A DNA stretch of 64,000 bases. Origin: Amycolatopsis sp. CA-126428 (GTDB lineage Bacteria > Actinomycetota > Actinomycetes > Mycobacteriales > Pseudonocardiaceae). The stretch is from positions 1-64,000 of the forward strand of contig NZ_PPHF01000169.1 of NCBI RefSeq assembly GCF_002904335.1. The letters run 5' to 3'. Position numbers and translations under genes: made by a program. Position 1 is the first letter of the stretch. Each line of letters opens with the position of its first letter. A model generated the notes under the pieces. That model did not search any database and was not told where the DNA came from. It saw nothing but the letters and a program-made list of their open reading frames with translations. Shown in pieces: positions 54,174-61,644 of this stretch.

Positions 54174-55679
54174 CTAGTCAAGACTCCGTTCGGTCGGTTC
54201 GAGCGGACCAGCCATGCGTGGTCCGGCGAACCGCCGCTCGAGCCGGCCCAGTCCGGTGCGCACCGGCTGGGCCAGCCATTCCCCGAGTACCACGCCCGCG
54301 GCCAGCGCAAGCCCGATTGCGACGGCCGTCATGAGCGTCGAGATGTTGCCGCTCGGCTCGACCCCGATTTGGTACAGACCACGGTAGGTCGACAGGCCCG
54401 GAAGCAGGGGAGTGATCCCGGACACGGCCACCACGAGCGGGGTGACGCCGAGCCGCCGGGCGAGCACGCCACCGCAGAACCCGACCAGCGTCGCGGCCAC
54501 CGCGGACGAGCTGACGCCGTCCAGCCGGGCCAGCATGAGCGCGCCGTAGACGGCGGCCCCGATGCCGCCCGCGGCCGCCGCGACCAGCATGGCGCGCATC
54601 TTGGCGTAGCTCGCGAGCGCGAAGCACGCGGCCGCGCCGGCCCCGCCGAGCACGACGAGCGGCAGCTGCTGCGGCGTCGACCCGGTCACCTCGGGCAGCG
54701 GCGTGCGGGGCAGGCCGAGCATGACGGCGATCCGCAGGGCGAGCACGACCCCGGCGATCAGGCCGGCCGACATCAGCGCGGTCTCCATGGTGCGGCCGGC
54801 GGCGGTGACGTTGTAGCCGGTGATGGCGTCCTGCACGGCCGAGACGGTGGACAGCCCGGACAGCAGCACGGTGACCGCCGCCGCGACGACCAGCGTCGGC
54901 TTGTCGGTGGTGAGCACGTTGCTGCTCACGATGACCATGGCCGACAGCGTCGCGACCAGGCCGCCGATCACCTGCTGGAAGAAGAACGGCAGCCCGTAGC
55001 GGTTCACCACCCGGCCGACCCGGTCGATGACGCCGCTGATGGCGAAGGCGACGAGCGCGATGTCGAACCCGCCGCCGAGCAGGATGGTCACGAACGCGGC
55101 GACGCCGCCCCAGGACAGCGTCGCGACCCAGCGCGGGTACGGGTGCGGCGCGGAGGTGATCCGCTCCAGCTCGGTCTGCGCCTGCTCGGCACCCAGGTGC
55201 CCGCGCACGATCTTGCGGACGAGCTTCTCGGTCTCGGTCAGCCGCGTGTAGTCGAGGCTCCGGCTCCGCACGACGCGCAACGCGGTGATCGGCGTCAGGT
55301 CGGTGCCGCGGTGGCAGGTCACGGTGATCGACGTGAAGATGACGTCGACCTCGCAGTGCGGCAGCCCGAGCGCCCCGGCGATGGCGATGATCGTCGCGGT
55401 GACGTCCGACGCGCCCGCGCCGCTGGCCATCTGGACCTCGCCGATGCGCAGGGAGAGGTCGAGGACGAAGTTGACGGTGGCCTCGTCGGGCAGCTGCGGG
55501 CCCATGGCCTCGTCGGCGTCGACGGCGGGCAGCTCGCCGGTCGGCGCTTCGAGGACGTGCCACGGACGGCGCTTGAGGAGGTTGGGCCGGTGCGCGCGCG
55601 GCCGCTGGGCTTGCTCGGGTGGTTCCAGGAGCGGCCATCTGGTCGCCCGGCCCCCGTTGGTGCGCTCGCTGATCTTCAT
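54174..55679 (-). CDS. ThrE-family threonine/serine exporter
   Basis: This 501-residue protein fuses ThrE_1 and ThrE_2 halves. A cytoplasmic N-terminal region includes VNFVLDLSLRIGEVQMASGA and CEVDVIFTSITVTCHRG. About ten helices follow (for example IALVAFAISGVIDRVGRVVN and PLVVAVSGITPLLPGLSTYR). The Corynebacterium ThrE homologue exports threonine and serine. AGGAGG is ten bases before ATG 55679. It is monocistronic; the tRNA-Thr gene nearby on the other strand is probably coincidental. Confidence 0.9.
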   Translation of the reverse strand: MKISERTNGGRATRWPLLEPPEQAQRPRAHRPNLLKRRPWHVLEAPTGELPAVDADEAMGPQLPDEATVNFVLDLSLRIGEVQMASGAGASDVTATIIAIAGALGLPHCEVDVIFTSITVTCHRGTDLTPITALRVVRSRSLDYTRLTETEKLVRKIVRGHLGAEQAQTELERITSAPHPYPRWVATLSWGGVAAFVTILLGGGFDIALVAFAISGVIDRVGRVVNRYGLPFFFQQVIGGLVATLSAMVIVSSNVLTTDKPTLVVAAAVTVLLSGLSTVSAVQDAITGYNVTAAGRTMETALMSAGLIAGVVLALRIAVMLGLPRTPLPEVTGSTPQQLPLVVLGGAGAAACFALASYAKMRAMLVAAAAGGIGAAVYGALMLARLDGVSSSAVAATLVGFCGGVLARRLGVTPLVVAVSGITPLLPGLSTYRGLYQIGVEPSGNISTLMTAVAIGLALAAGVVLGEWLAQPVRTGLGRLERRFAGPRMAGPLEPTERSLD

Positions 55680-55859
55680 GATCCATCCACCTCCTCGCTC
55701 GTTCCCCGATGACCATCGACGGCTACCCGCCGACCGTTGCACGGATCATGGAGTGGCGTCCACCACGTTGGTCCATGGTCGCCTGGACCTGCGGATCTTG
55801 CCTCCCGAACGGATCATGGGCGGCGGCTCGGTACACTGTGTCCGGCGCCTCGGCGCCAG

Positions 55860-55932
55860 GCCGCTATAGCTCAGCTGGTAGAGCATCTGTCTTGTAAACA
55901 GAAGGTCAGGGGTTCGAGCCCCCTTGGCGGCT
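55860..55932 (+). tRNA. tRNA-Thr (anticodon TGT)
   Basis: This is a 73-base cloverleaf. Acceptor GCCGCTA pairs with TGGCGGC; the D arm is GCTCAGCTGGTAGAGC; anticodon stem TCTGT/ACAGA encloses CTTGTAA (anticodon TGT); the T arm is AGGGG-TTCGAGC-CCCCT; the discriminator is T. The CCA end is not encoded. Confidence 0.97.
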
Positions 55933-56043
55933 CCGAAGAACAAGCCGGCGCGTAGTCGCGTTCGTGCGAGCCGCCGCGTGCTCCCCCTCCGAAGACCGCC
56001 GAATGGACTAGTCTGAGCCGGGAAGAGCGGCGGGGGTGCGGGG

Positions 56044-57000
56044 ATGCTGGAAGGGCTGCTGTCGACCGAAGCGGGAGCGCTTTACGACGCCATGGTGCGG
56101 TCCGGGCCGGTGCCGCTGGACGATCCGCGGGCCACGACTCCCGAGATGCAGGAGCTGGTCGACCGGGGGTTCGTCCGCCGGGACTACCGCGATGACCCGG
56201 TGCTGGCGCCGATGGAACCGGTGCGGGCGGTCGATCACGCCATCCTCGGCGCGCAGCAGCGGCTGGTCGAGCAGCAGCGGCAGATCCTCGCGGCGCGTCA
56301 GCAGCTGGACGTGCTCCAGACCGTCTACCGGGCGGCCTACGGCGGCGGGAGCGACGCCGCCGTCGAGGTGCTGTCCGACCCGCAGCGGATCGGTGCCCTC
56401 TCCCTCGAACTGTGCCTGTCCGCGAAGGAGGAGTTCCTCACCTTCACCACGCGGCACTTCAAGCGCAAACCCGACGCGAACACGGCGATGGCCCTGCCCG
56501 ACGCGGTGACCGAACGCGGAGTGCGGCTGCGCAACGTCTACGAGCGCGCCGCGCTGGAGTTCGAGGGCGCGAAGGGCGTCGTCGAGGCCAGCATCGCCGC
56601 CGGCTGGAACATGCGGGTGGCGCCCGAGCTGCCGATGAAGATGGTGATCGCCGACCACCACTCGGCGCTGATGCCGCTCGATCCCAGCGGGATGGCGGGG
56701 GCGGTCTTCGTGCGCAGCCCGACCATCGTGGCCGCGCTGCGGATGCTGTTCGAACTCGTGTGGACCCAGGCCGTGCCGATCGGCGACGGCGGCGGGCAGC
56801 AGCGCCACGGGCTGACGCCGACCCAGGCCAAGGTGCTCGACCTGCTGGCCACCGGGATGACCGACGGCGCCATCGCGCGGCACCTCGACGTCAGCGAGCG
56901 GACCGTGCGCCGCCACGTCCAAGGCCTGCTCGACGCCCTGCAAGCCGACAACCGGGTGGCCGCGGTGCACGCGGCCACCCGGCTGGGCTGGCTCGATTAG
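56044..57000 (+). CDS. LuxR-type HTH transcriptional regulator
   Basis: This 318-residue protein ends in a LuxR/GerE helix-turn-helix (LTPTQAKVLDLLATGMTDGA, ARHLDVSERTVRRHVQGLLD). The first 230 residues resemble TrmB-like sensor regions of actinobacterial LuxR regulators, with a short coiled coil (QRLVEQQRQILAARQQLDVL) and a PLD-like domain. No receiver aspartate pattern is seen. G-rich sequence precedes ATG 56044. Its stop interlocks with that of the convergent secreted peptide gene, which it may control along with the lectin hydrolases beyond. Confidence 0.85.
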   Translation: MLEGLLSTEAGALYDAMVRSGPVPLDDPRATTPEMQELVDRGFVRRDYRDDPVLAPMEPVRAVDHAILGAQQRLVEQQRQILAARQQLDVLQTVYRAAYGGGSDAAVEVLSDPQRIGALSLELCLSAKEEFLTFTTRHFKRKPDANTAMALPDAVTERGVRLRNVYERAALEFEGAKGVVEASIAAGWNMRVAPELPMKMVIADHHSALMPLDPSGMAGAVFVRSPTIVAALRMLFELVWTQAVPIGDGGGQQRHGLTPTQAKVLDLLATGMTDGAIARHLDVSERTVRRHVQGLLDALQADNRVAAVHAATRLGWLD

Positions 57001-57152
57001 GACCAGTGGCACGTCGGCTCGCCGGCGGTCCAGATCCACACGCAGTTCGTCGGAGGCTTGCCCGTAGCCGACGCCTCGGGCGCCACCACGGTCCCGAACG
57101 CGAGCGCCGCCAGGGCCGCCGCCACCACACCGGTCACCATTCGCTTGATCAT
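56997..57152 (-). CDS. Small secreted two-cysteine peptide (51 residues)
   Basis: The gene starts at ATG 57152 behind AGGGGAGG, an excellent ribosome site, and reads 51 codons with strongly GC-ending third positions. The N-terminus MIKRMVTGVVAAALAALAFG is a signal peptide, with probable cleavage after APEASA. The mature part of about 22 residues (TGKPPTNCVWIW, then TAGEPTCHWS) has two cysteines that could form one disulfide, plus three tryptophans. A palindromic motif shared with the hydrolase promoter lies 84 bases upstream. It resembles no family I know. Signal, antimicrobial or wall-binding roles are speculative. Confidence 0.8.
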   Translation of the reverse strand: MIKRMVTGVVAAALAALAFGTVVAPEASATGKPPTNCVWIWTAGEPTCHWS

Positions 57153-57226
57153 GTCGTCCTCCCCTGCGAAAGCAATCTCTGATGTGTGACAAGTTAGGCG
57201 GCGATGTCTTACGCCGGGAGAGCAAG

Positions 57227-57251
57227 TCCGGCCACTGTCCGGATCCGGTCA
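57227..57251. promoter_or_regulatory. Shared operator-like motif, copy A
   Basis: TCCGGCCACTGTCCG (57227-57241) is identical to 60239-60253. Its right part extends into the near-palindrome TGTCCGGATCCGGTCA (57236-57251). It is 84-99 bases upstream of the secreted peptide start. It is a candidate activator or repressor site in a 276-base region (57153-57428) that otherwise shows no gene. Confidence 0.6.
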
Positions 57252-57428
57252 CGCGGGGCCGGGCGGCGCCGGACCGTGGCTGCCCGGCGGTTCCTCCTCC
57301 GGTCCCGGCCCCCGTACCCAGTGCAGGCTGTCCGGTTCGGGCCACCAGCCCTGGGGGACCGGGCGGGGACCGCCGCCCGGCTCACCCCACCAGCGTCCGG
57401 CCGCTTTGTCACCCATGCTCCGGCAGGG

Positions 57429-58754
57429 CTAGGCGCCGAACGGCTGGGCCGACAGCAGCGTCTGCGTCCAGCCCTGCGTGTCGACCGGATCGGTGCCGAA
57501 CCCCTGGATGTCCGAGCCGTCGAGGTCGAACGGATTGTGGTCGTGGTAGCGGTACAGCGCGCCGTCGCGGGTCTGGCCGTAGTACAGGCCGTAGCCGGGC
57601 GAGACGATCTGGTCGAACGTGCTCCACCGCTCCGCCAGCGTCGTGCCGGTCCAGGTGTAATCGGCCGCGATGTGGTACGAGCGCAGGACGCCGGTGGTGC
57701 TGATGCCGATGAGCCAGTCGTCGCCGGTGGCGGCGATGGTGCGCATGGTGAACCCGGTGCCGATCACCGCGCGCTGGCCGATCTGGTTGCTCGCGGGCTT
57801 GGGCCGGGAGACCACGTAGGACATCAGGGTGCTGCCGGCGATGCCGTAGAGGTGGCCGTGGCCGTCGTAGGTCAGCATGTCGTGGGTCCAGCCGCTGCCG
57901 AGCGCGACGGGGGTGCCGAGCTGCAGCGAGTTGTTGTTCGTGATGACGTCGACGCGGTAGAGCACGCCGGCGGGTGAGGTCGCGAGCACGGTGTTGAAGT
58001 TCAACGTGGCCAGCGCCTTCGGCGTGAACCCGAGGTTGTCGGACGAGACGAGGGTCTTGGTGCGGTCGCCGGTCTGCGAGTTGATCGTGCTGTAGGTCAG
58101 CCGTCCGTCGGACAGCGCGCCGTAGACCGAGACGGTGGTCGCGGCCGGGCTGCTCAGCTCGTCGACGATGCGCTGCGCGTCCGCGGCCTGCGGCTGGTAG
58201 CGCTCGGGGTAGGCGGAGCGCTGGACCCGCTGGCAGACGTCGCCGATCGGCGCGGTGCGCCAGCTGCCGTTCGGGTAGAAGTCCTGCATCACGTCCAGGA
58301 ACGCGTTGGTGGCCCACGCCGGGTTGAGCCGCTGCGACTCGGTGCCCCACGAGTCGAGCTGCTGGAACAGTCCGAGGCTGGTGTGGTCGACCCGTTCGCT
58401 GATGTTTTCGAGCAGGGATTCGACGATCGTGGTGGTGATCGCGATGACGGCCGCGCGCTCGTCCAGCCCGCGCGCCTGCACCGCGTCGATGACGGCCCGG
58501 GCGCAGGAGACCCGGTAGGGCGTCATGTGCCCTTTCAGCGTGCCGGTCAGGACGCTGTTGAGCCGGGCCGCCGAGGCGGTGTCGGCCGCGGTCGGGCCGC
58601 CGGGGACGCAGGCCGCGGTCGCGTAGGCGGCCAGCTGCTCCATCCGGACGGCCATGGCGTCGGATTCGGTGGTGGCGCTCGCGGCGGTCGCGCCCGCGGT
58701 CAGGATGGACAGCGCGGCGAGGCCCGCGGCGATCGATCTCGTGGTGGTGCGCAT
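57429..58754 (-). CDS. Secreted lytic-transglycosylase-like domain plus tachylectin beta-propeller
   Basis: This 441-residue exported protein has a signal peptide ending near ATAASA. Residues about 60-200 look like a lysozyme/transglycosylase-type domain: the pattern TTTIVESLLENISE then DHTSLGLFQQLDSWGT followed by RLNPAWATNAFLDVM is common in actinobacterial wall hydrolases and supplies a catalytic glutamate. From about 210 to the end is a tachylectin-2-like propeller with repeats such as PKALATLNFNTVLATSPAGV and YDGHGHLYGIAG. GGAG precedes ATG 58754. Its propeller mirrors that of the next gene, where it is N-terminal. Binding of glycans followed by wall cleavage is inferred. Confidence 0.78.
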   Translation of the reverse strand: MRTTTRSIAAGLAALSILTAGATAASATTESDAMAVRMEQLAAYATAACVPGGPTAADTASAARLNSVLTGTLKGHMTPYRVSCARAVIDAVQARGLDERAAVIAITTTIVESLLENISERVDHTSLGLFQQLDSWGTESQRLNPAWATNAFLDVMQDFYPNGSWRTAPIGDVCQRVQRSAYPERYQPQAADAQRIVDELSSPAATTVSVYGALSDGRLTYSTINSQTGDRTKTLVSSDNLGFTPKALATLNFNTVLATSPAGVLYRVDVITNNNSLQLGTPVALGSGWTHDMLTYDGHGHLYGIAGSTLMSYVVSRPKPASNQIGQRAVIGTGFTMRTIAATGDDWLIGISTTGVLRSYHIAADYTWTGTTLAERWSTFDQIVSPGYGLYYGQTRDGALYRYHDHNPFDLDGSDIQGFGTDPVDTQGWTQTLLSAQPFGA

Positions 58755-58775
58755 GAGAACTCCAGGTGGTGGGGC

Positions 58776-58802
58776 GGTGCCGCGGCTCGGGGCCGCGGCA
58801 CC
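58776..58802 (-). terminator. Hairpin between the two lectin hydrolase genes
   Basis: Ten-base arms GGTGCCGCGG and CCGCGGCACC enclose a seven-base loop, 16 bases beyond the stop of the CHAP-type hydrolase gene. It lacks a T-tract, so it could be a terminator or an attenuator between two co-transcribed genes. Confidence 0.6.
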
Positions 58803-58818
58803 GCGCGGAAGGGACGGA

Positions 58819-60132
58819 TCAGGCGCCGGGCGGGGAGACGTAGCCGGAGATCAGCTGCTCCTCACGGCCGGACCGGGCGGTGTCGGGGTCGATCACCCGC
58901 CGCGTGACCTTGTTGCTGACGTTGCCGCCGACGACGGTGAGCGTGCCGTCGGGGTGCACCGCGGTGATCACGTCGACGTGTCCGCCCGTGCTGCCGTTCG
59001 GCGGGCCGTAGATCACCCAGTCACCGATCTTCGGGCTGCCGTGCGAGCTGCCGGTCCGGGACTTGAACAGGCCGTGCTCGACACCCCACTCGCCGAGGCC
59101 GCGGGCGACCCACGTGCCGCGCGGCACGTTCGCCACGCCGGCCGCCGCCCAGGTCCAGGTGGCGAACATCGCGCACCAGTCGTTCGCGCCCTGGTTGCAC
59201 CCGCTGTTGTACTTGTCGCAGTTCGCCTCGGTGGTGCCGACCTCGCCGGTGGCGAGGGTGGCGATCTTCGAGCGCAGCGGCTTGACCGGGGTGGCGCTGG
59301 TGCAGCCGGCCGGGTCGGCCGAGAGCAGGTACTGCGTCCAGCCGCGCGAGGCGACCGGGTCGTCCAGGTGGTAGGCGATGTCCGCGCCGGACCCGTCGGC
59401 CGGGTCGTCGTCTTCGTACCAGTACATGGCGCCGTCGGGGTTCTTGCCGTAGTACAGGCCGCCGCCGGGGGACACGAGGTTTTCGAAGCTCTGCCAGCCG
59501 GCGTCGTCGAGCTGGGCACGGGTGTAGGTGGTGCCGGTCTGCGAAACGGCGTAGCTGATCAGCTGACCGTCGGACGCGGTCGCGATGAGCCGGTCGTCCC
59601 CGGCCGTGGCGAGCGTCTTGAGGGCGAACCCGCCGCTGCCGATTTCGCGGCGCTGCCCGATCTGGTTCGCGCCCGGCTTGGGCGCGGAAACCAGGTACTG
59701 CAGCAGGGAACCGCCGGAGGTCGTGCCGTAGAGGTGGCCGTGTCCGTCGTAGGACAGCAGGTTGTGGGTCCAGCCGTGCTGGACGTCGATCGGGTCGTCG
59801 AAGGTCAGGCTGCCGCTGTTGGTGACGATGTCGACGCGGTAGAGGACACCGGCCGCCGAGGTGACGAGCAGCGTGTTGAAGTTGAGCGTGGCCAGCGCTT
59901 TCGGGGCGAACCCGAGCGACTTGGAGGAGACGACGACGTGCGTGATGTTGCCGCTGTCCGGGTCGATCGTGGTGTAGGTGAGCTTGCCGTCGGGCAGTAC
60001 GCCGTAGACCGACACCCCGCCGGTGCACGACGCTGCGGCGGAGGCGGGAGCGGCGGTCAGCGTGGCCGTGGTGAGGCCGCTCAGCAGCACCGAGAACGCC
60101 AGCACCGCGGCGCGCACTCTGTTTTTGAACAT
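58819..60132 (-). CDS. Secreted tachylectin beta-propeller plus CHAP-like amidase domain
   Basis: This 437-residue protein has a signal peptide of about 33 residues. Residues 35-275 form a tachylectin-2-type propeller (PKALATLNFNTLLVTSAAGV, YDGHGHLYGTTSGG, ALKTLATAGDDRLIA). Residues 285-437 form a CHAP/NlpC-type cysteine amidase: NDWCAMFATWTWAAAGV (Cys), GGHVDVITAVHPDG (His) and VVGGNVSNKV. It should bind a glycan and cut peptidoglycan cross-bridges. GAGGGG precedes ATG 60132. A motif shared with the small peptide promoter lies 107-131 bases upstream. Length and fusion order differ from the neighbouring paralogue. Confidence 0.8.
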   Translation of the reverse strand: MFKNRVRAAVLAFSVLLSGLTTATLTAAPASAAASCTGGVSVYGVLPDGKLTYTTIDPDSGNITHVVVSSKSLGFAPKALATLNFNTLLVTSAAGVLYRVDIVTNSGSLTFDDPIDVQHGWTHNLLSYDGHGHLYGTTSGGSLLQYLVSAPKPGANQIGQRREIGSGGFALKTLATAGDDRLIATASDGQLISYAVSQTGTTYTRAQLDDAGWQSFENLVSPGGGLYYGKNPDGAMYWYEDDDPADGSGADIAYHLDDPVASRGWTQYLLSADPAGCTSATPVKPLRSKIATLATGEVGTTEANCDKYNSGCNQGANDWCAMFATWTWAAAGVANVPRGTWVARGLGEWGVEHGLFKSRTGSSHGSPKIGDWVIYGPPNGSTGGHVDVITAVHPDGTLTVVGGNVSNKVTRRVIDPDTARSGREEQLISGYVSPPGA

Positions 60133-60238
60133 GGGAAAACCCCTCGTCGAATGGAAGATTGGTGTCGGCTGCGGCCCCGGGTAAGCGGCTCGACGAGGCA
60201 GAGCTTAGGAGAGGTTTCGGTGGCGGCGCATGAGCGAA

Positions 60239-60263
60239 TCCGGCCACTGTCCGCATGCGGACA
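60239..60263. promoter_or_regulatory. Shared operator-like motif, copy B
   Basis: TCCGGCCACTGTCCG (60239-60253) is identical to copy A, and it runs into a perfect 16-base palindrome TGTCCGCATGCGGACA (60248-60263). It sits between the leftward CHAP hydrolase gene and a rightward short transcription unit and might control both. Confidence 0.65.
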
Positions 60264-60292
60264 CCCGGGGTGGGTTCGCAGCCCTAAATGCG

Positions 60293-60322
60293 TTGACCGC
60301 ACGTGGTCTTGTGCGTGAGGAT
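60293..60322 (+). promoter_or_regulatory. Probable sigma-70-type promoter of a short transcription unit
   Basis: TTGACC (60293-60298), an 18-base spacer and GAGGAT (60317-60322) match actinobacterial housekeeping promoters. A transcript would begin near 60329, 26 bases before a small open frame with a good ribosome site, and would end at the terminator at 60483-60523. Confidence 0.55.
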
Positions 60323-60354
60323 GGATCCACACGAAAGAAACATCGGGAGTGATC

Positions 60355-60459
60355 ATGACGCACATGCGGACGCGAGAGGCGCGGCACACCGCGGCTGCCG
60401 CGTGTGCGCCGGCAGCCCGCCACCTCCGGTGGCATGGCCTTCCTGGCTCCTCGTCATGA
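60355..60459 (+). CDS. Possible 34-residue peptide gene
   Basis: ATG at 60355 follows GGGAG with five bases between. The frame reads MTHMRTREARHTAAAACAPA and continues with arginine-rich, tryptophan-containing residues to a TGA at 60457. There is no signal peptide. It is flanked by a plausible promoter and a T-tailed terminator, so something short is transcribed here; it may instead be an RNA gene. No known family is recognised. Confidence 0.4.
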   Translation: MTHMRTREARHTAAAACAPAARHLRWHGLPGSSS

Positions 60460-60482
60460 CGTAGTGCTCGTCATGGCTCGGG

Positions 60483-60523
60483 AGCCGCCCATCGGGAAAC
60501 CGATTCGGGCGGCTTTCTCTTTT
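60483..60523 (+). terminator. Strong rho-independent terminator
   Basis: AGCCGCCC pairs with GGGCGGCT, and inside it ATCGG pairs with CCGAT around a GAAA loop. The tail is TTCTCTTTT. It ends the short rightward unit that begins near 60329. Confidence 0.85.
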
Positions 60524-60543
60524 CGTGTGTTCGGAATTCTTTT

Positions 60544-60612
60544 ATCGGCGTGCTTCGGAAGCGGCGCGGTCCCCAAAACCGCGGCCCGAGGGTTCGACTC
60601 CTTCCGCCGGTG
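60544..60612 (+). pseudogene. tRNA-like cloverleaf relic (tRNA-Trp-like anticodon arm)
   Basis: Seven-base acceptor strands ATCGGCG and CGCCGGT pair fully (one T-G). Anticodon stem GCGGT/ACCGC encloses CCCCAAA, like tRNA-Trp (CTCCAAA) but with universally conserved T33 replaced by C. The T arm GAGGG-TTCGACT-CCTTC is intact. The D arm is replaced by a tiny GCTT-CGG-AAGC hairpin without the GG loop. A T-run follows. A defunct or highly unusual tRNA. Confidence 0.6.
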
Positions 60613-60665
60613 CCGTTTTTCTCTGCGCTCGTCTCGGCCGCAAACAGAGCGGGCGACGCGAGTGC

Positions 60666-60738
60666 GCCCCCGTGGCTCAGTGGACAGAGCAGCGGCTTCC
60701 GAAGCCGCAGGTCGCAGGTTCGACTCCTGCCGGGGGCA
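60666..60738 (+). tRNA. tRNA-Arg (anticodon CCG)
   Basis: This is a 73-base cloverleaf. Acceptor GCCCCCG/CGGGGGC; D arm GCTCAGTGGACAGAGC; anticodon stem GCGGC/GCCGC with loop TTCCGAA (anticodon CCG); T arm GCAGG-TTCGACT-CCTGC; discriminator A. CCA is not fully encoded. Remnants of an integrated element follow downstream. Confidence 0.96.
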
Positions 60739-60754
60739 CCGCAAGGATGGGAAC

Positions 60755-60795
60755 GGGAGGGATGTCGGACATGACATCCTCCCCTTTCTTGTTTT
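60755..60795 (+). terminator. Terminator after tRNA-Arg
   Basis: GGGAGGGATGTC pairs with GACATCCTCCC, with one bulged G, around GGACAT. The hairpin is followed by CTTTCTTGTTTT. It begins 16 bases past the tRNA. Confidence 0.85.
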
Positions 60796-61192
60796 CACGG
60801 TTGCGCCGTTCGAGTCGCCTGTCTCGGTCGAACGGCAAGATGGACGCTTCGTGAGCAGCCTGGCGTGCCGCCGCGACGGTCGGCCCGAGCAAGGTGACCC
60901 GTGCACTTCACCCGGTTGGTGCTCTTGCAGTAGCGGAGTTCGAGCCGGAGGGCTTCGAACAGTCGCCGGGCGACGTCCTCCGGTAGCTCCTCCACGCGGA
61001 CCTCCCCGCCGGCAAGGCGTCAAGCAGGTTGGGGTTGGCCGTCTGCTGGATCTGCTCTTCGGCTTCGGCGAGCTGAGCTTCGAGCTGAACTTTGCGTTTG
61101 TGAAGAGTGTCGCGTTCGTCGTTGACTTCGTCGACGAGGTCCTTGGTCGACCTGTCGAACAGAGCCAGGCTGCGGACGAGGTTCTTGATCAT
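60795..61192 (-). pseudogene. Serine recombinase C-terminal fragment, frameshifted
   Basis: Two minus-strand frames join near 61015. The first has a coiled coil and AEEQIQQTANPNLLDALP, the second reads VEELPEDVARRLFEALRLEL then RYCKSTNRVKC. Both parts match the C-terminal end of large actinobacterial serine recombinases (pattern ADPALLDELP, then LPxxLxxxLFDAF). The catalytic N-terminal and recombinase domains are missing. It lies just past tRNA-Arg, suggesting a decayed integrative element. The family match is from memory, and the frameshift is seen directly. Confidence 0.6.
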
Positions 61193-61208
61193 GCGCGTGG
61201 TGTCGTCG

Positions 61209-61355
61209 GATCTGGCCCCGCTTGGTCTCCGACGTGCGCGCGATCCGCAGCCGCGGCAGATACCCGAACTGCGCGGCCTGGGCCACCACCGAGTACGCCT
61301 CGGTGATCACCGCCTGGGACGCGACTATCGTCGCCGCCAGCGCCACCTGCAGCAA
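61209..61355 (-). pseudogene. Kup potassium transporter fragment
   Basis: About 48 codons on the minus strand read ATIVASQAVITEAYSVVAQA and FGYLPRLRIARTSETKRGQI. This closely matches the conserved Kup segment ATVIASQAVI...QLGFLPRLRI.HTSE...GQIY. No start, no upstream helices and no downstream continuation are present; 17 bases later the recombinase remnant begins. It is a displaced gene scrap, not a functional transporter. Confidence 0.7.
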
Positions 61356-61608
61356 CCTGCCCTAGCGGGAAGAACGGCTGCCGCCGTTCGCGGAGCTTTG
61401 ATGATCAACGCACCTTGGCCGGGTGTGATGTACGGCCTTTTGTTCGGACCGCTTGTGTCTCAATGCGACCACGACGGGGCCGATCGGCCGCCACGTGGTC
61501 CGGCAGGAGTAGGCCGCCGTGCTCGACCAAGCCTTTGATCTGGTCGAGCACGGGTCCGCGACTTTCCCAGCACGCCGGACTGGCGCCTTGGTGCAGCAGC
61601 AGCCAGAG
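61356..61608. other. Non-coding remnant region
   Basis: No convincing gene is visible. A perfect hairpin GAACGGC-TGCC-GCCGTTC lies at 61372-61389. A 97-codon minus-strand frame crosses this region but runs through a strong terminator and matches nothing I know. Confidence 0.5.
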
Positions 61609-61644
61609 GCGAAAAGCGAAAACCCCAGCCTCGTAAGGCTGGGG
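61609..61644 (-). terminator. Rho-independent terminator of the NYN operon
   Basis: Nine-base arms CCCCAGCCT and AGGCTGGGG enclose CGTA. On the minus strand the hairpin is followed by TTTTCGCTTTTCGC. It lies 80 bases beyond the last gene of the leftward operon. Confidence 0.88.

Noticed and set aside
55860-55932. Regulatory link between tRNA-Thr and the ThrE exporter
   Set aside because: They are divergent with separate starts and no shared leader or T-box structure; proximity alone is not evidence.
60404-61306. 300-codon plus-strand frame over the tRNA region
   Set aside because: It passes through a terminator, a tRNA relic and tRNA-Arg, which excludes a real gene.
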